Part shown: piece by piece, positions 5,337 through 6,865 of the stretch
Layout: every line of letters starts with the position of its first letter
How positions within the stretch are numbered: the first letter of the stretch is position 1
Assembly: GCA_027297425.1 (NCBI GenBank)
Contig: JAPUIC010000130.1
Location: 1-6,865, forward strand
Direction: 5' to 3'
DNA: 6,865 nt
Source: Nitrososphaerota archaeon
GTDB taxonomy: Archaea; Thermoproteota; Nitrososphaeria; Nitrososphaerales; JAPUIC01
Notes under the pieces: model-generated
The model's database searches: none
The model's input: the letters and a program-made list of their open reading frames with translations, nothing else
What the model was told of the DNA's origin: nothing
Program-made: the position numbers and the translations under genes

Positions 5337-6865
5337 ATGAAGAGCGAACGGATTATTATCACTAGCGCGCTCCCGTATGCTAATGGTGAGATTCATCTTG
5401 GCCATGCTGCTTCGACCTACTTACCTGCAGACATATTCTCGAGATTCTGTAGGTTAATTGGGCATAAGATCTATTACATCTGTGCGACTGACGACTACGG
5501 AACGCCGATCCTGATCAGAGCTGAGCAGGAAAATAAGACACCTCAAGAATACGTTGCTCACTGGAATGAGAAACATAAGACCGATTTTAGAGACCTTGGG
5601 ATATCCTTTGACTTCTTCTACAAGACCAGCTCTCGAGAAAACTTAGAGCTCACTCAAGGCTTCTTTAGAACTCTATCGTCAAAAAATTTCATCTATCTAA
5701 AGAAAGTATCCCAGTTATACTGCGACAACGATGCTAAGTTTCTCCCAGATCGTTACGTGAGGGGGATCTGCGTTCATTGTCACGCACAAGATCAATATTC
5801 AGATGGCTGTGAGAAGTGCGGAAGAACTATGGAGCCTGGAGAGCTAATCGAACCCAAATGCGCGCTCTGTGGTAGGGAACCTGTTGTTAAGCAAAGTGAC
5901 CACTACTTCTTCTCTCTTTCAAAACTATCTAAGGAAATAGATGACTGGTTAAATCGAAATGAGAACCTTCAGACTGAAGTCAAGAATTATGTTTTGAATT
6001 GGATCAAGAGCGGTTTGAGGGATTGGGACATAACTAGAGATATTTCATGGGGAGTCCCCATCCCAACTGAGGAAGGACAGGGTAAATCACTGTACGGTTG
6101 GTTCGATAACCACCTTTGTTATATCTCAAGTGCATTACTCCACCTCGACCAGGTATTAGAAGGAGAGAAAGGCAAAGACTTCTGGAATTCCGCTCAGATC
6201 TACCACTTCATCGGGAAGGACATCGTCTATCATCATTACCTGTTCTTACCTGCGATGAGAATCGCAGAAGGTAGTTTCAAGCTTCCTGATTTCATGCCCA
6301 CAAGAGGTCATCTTATGTTGCACTCCCGAAAATTTTCCAAAAGTAGAGGGTGGTATGTAGGTCTACGGGAGTTCCTGGATGCTTTCCCTCCAGATTATCT
6401 CAGATATTATCTTGCATCAATTACCCCGTATGATCAGACCGATGTTAATTTCGATTGGGATGACCTCATGGCGCGGATCAATAACGAGCTGGTGGCTAAT
6501 CTTGGTAACTATATTCATCGAACGCTTACTTTTGTTTCGAGTAGGTATGATAAGGTCGTTCCTCAACCTCAGACTCCGGATGCCATAGATACAGCGTTCG
6601 AAAAAAAAATACATGATATTGCTGGCGCTTCTCAAGATTTGCTACAAAAGAATCAGTTAGATAGAGCACTAAGATGTATCTTCGAATTTTCTACTCTATG
6701 TAATCGATATTTCCAGAAAAAAGAACCATGGGCCAATCCAGAAAGTGCAAAGACTTGTTTGTATTTGGCGGTAAACGCAGTTAGATCACTCGCAATATTG
6801 CTATCTCCCTATCTACCTTTTTCGATGCAAGAAGTATGGGAACAGATGAACCTAGAAGGCTCGGT
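5337..6865 (+). CDS. metG: Methionyl-tRNA synthetase, 3' end beyond window
   Basis: Charges tRNA-Met with methionine, for both initiation and elongation. The frame is open from the ATG at 5337 to the right edge (509 codons) without a stop, so the C-terminus is missing. The class I HIGH motif is HLGH (residues 20-23) in SALPYANGEIHLGH; the KMSKS loop is KFSKSRG (332-338), the variant also found in human cytosolic MetRS. The zinc-binding insert has CVHC (145-148), CEKC (158-161) and a third pair, CALC (175-178), as in archaeal and eukaryotic forms. SWGVPIP and FIGKDIVYHH belong to the catalytic domain; from about residue 380 follows the helical anticodon-binding domain (NLGNYIHR, CNRYFQKKEPW). 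The methionine-pocket segment reads WFDNHLCY (255-262), where WFDAPIGY is usual. A run of nine A at 6601-6609 does not break the frame. Confidence 0.95.
   Translation, partial: MKSERIIITSALPYANGEIHLGHAASTYLPADIFSRFCRLIGHKIYYICATDDYGTPILIRAEQENKTPQEYVAHWNEKHKTDFRDLGISFDFFYKTSSRENLELTQGFFRTLSSKNFIYLKKVSQLYCDNDAKFLPDRYVRGICVHCHAQDQYSDGCEKCGRTMEPGELIEPKCALCGREPVVKQSDHYFFSLSKLSKEIDDWLNRNENLQTEVKNYVLNWIKSGLRDWDITRDISWGVPIPTEEGQGKSLYGWFDNHLCYISSALLHLDQVLEGEKGKDFWNSAQIYHFIGKDIVYHHYLFLPAMRIAEGSFKLPDFMPTRGHLMLHSRKFSKSRGWYVGLREFLDAFPPDYLRYYLASITPYDQTDVNFDWDDLMARINNELVANLGNYIHRTLTFVSSRYDKVVPQPQTPDAIDTAFEKKIHDIAGASQDLLQKNQLDRALRCIFEFSTLCNRYFQKKEPWANPESAKTCLYLAVNAVRSLAILLSPYLPFSMQEVWEQMNLEGS

Noticed and set aside
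5097..5405. 102-codon minus-strand ORF spanning the ahcY end and metG start
   Set aside because: It is antisense to two well-supported genes and covers the metG HIGH-motif region; its product shows no family resemblance.
6597..6612. A9 run in metG as a possible frameshift or slippage site
   Set aside because: The MetRS frame continues intact for about 85 codons past the run with family-like sequence, so no frameshift is needed.
6379..6635. Small ORFs on both strands near the right end
   Set aside because: Both lie within the uninterrupted metG frame, which carries the KFSKS loop and anticodon-binding domain.

Overview
The window looks archaeal, most likely from the Thaumarchaeota/Aigarchaeota side of the TACK group. 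The main evidence is a complete DNA topoisomerase IB of the eukaryotic family (1415-2962), which among archaea is known mainly from Thaumarchaeota and relatives. It is supported by a methionyl-tRNA synthetase with a KFSKS loop and three CxxC pairs, a short archaeal-type adenosylhomocysteinase, TATA-like boxes about 26-28 bases before several start codons, and several GTG/TTG starts. This placement is an inference from gene content; no tree was run.

Layout. Bases 1-330 (minus) hold the N-terminal 110 codons of an AMP-forming acyl-CoA ligase that runs off the left edge. Two small unrecognised ORFs follow on the same strand: 403-891 (RHH-like N-terminus) and 870-1259 (coiled coil). They overlap by 22 bases and may be one gene split by a one-base indel. 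A divergent promoter region (1260-1414, containing a nested hairpin) separates them from topoisomerase IB on the plus strand. That gene converges with pyrF (orotidine-5'-phosphate decarboxylase, minus, 2980 to about 3810), with 17 bases between the two stop codons. A second divergent region of roughly 200 bases (about 3819-4033) leads to ahcY (adenosylhomocysteinase, plus, preferred start 4034). After 58 bases comes metG (methionyl-tRNA synthetase, 5337 to the right edge, 509 codons, 3' end missing).

How the genes fit together. ahcY and metG are a sensible methionine-cycle pair: one clears S-adenosylhomocysteine and releases homocysteine, the precursor of methionine, and the other charges methionine onto tRNA. 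pyrF completes UMP synthesis. TopoIB relaxes DNA supercoils. The other genes are not obviously linked to these.

The points most worth a second look are the unknown coiled-coil/RHH-like ORF pair beside TopoIB, two places where a one-base homopolymer change would repair a gene (pyrF start; the small-ORF overlap), and an altered methionine-pocket motif in MetRS. I see no mobile element, CRISPR array, tRNA or rRNA. I did not find a demonstrable new defence or metabolic system here; the small ORF pair is the only real candidate for undescribed biology.
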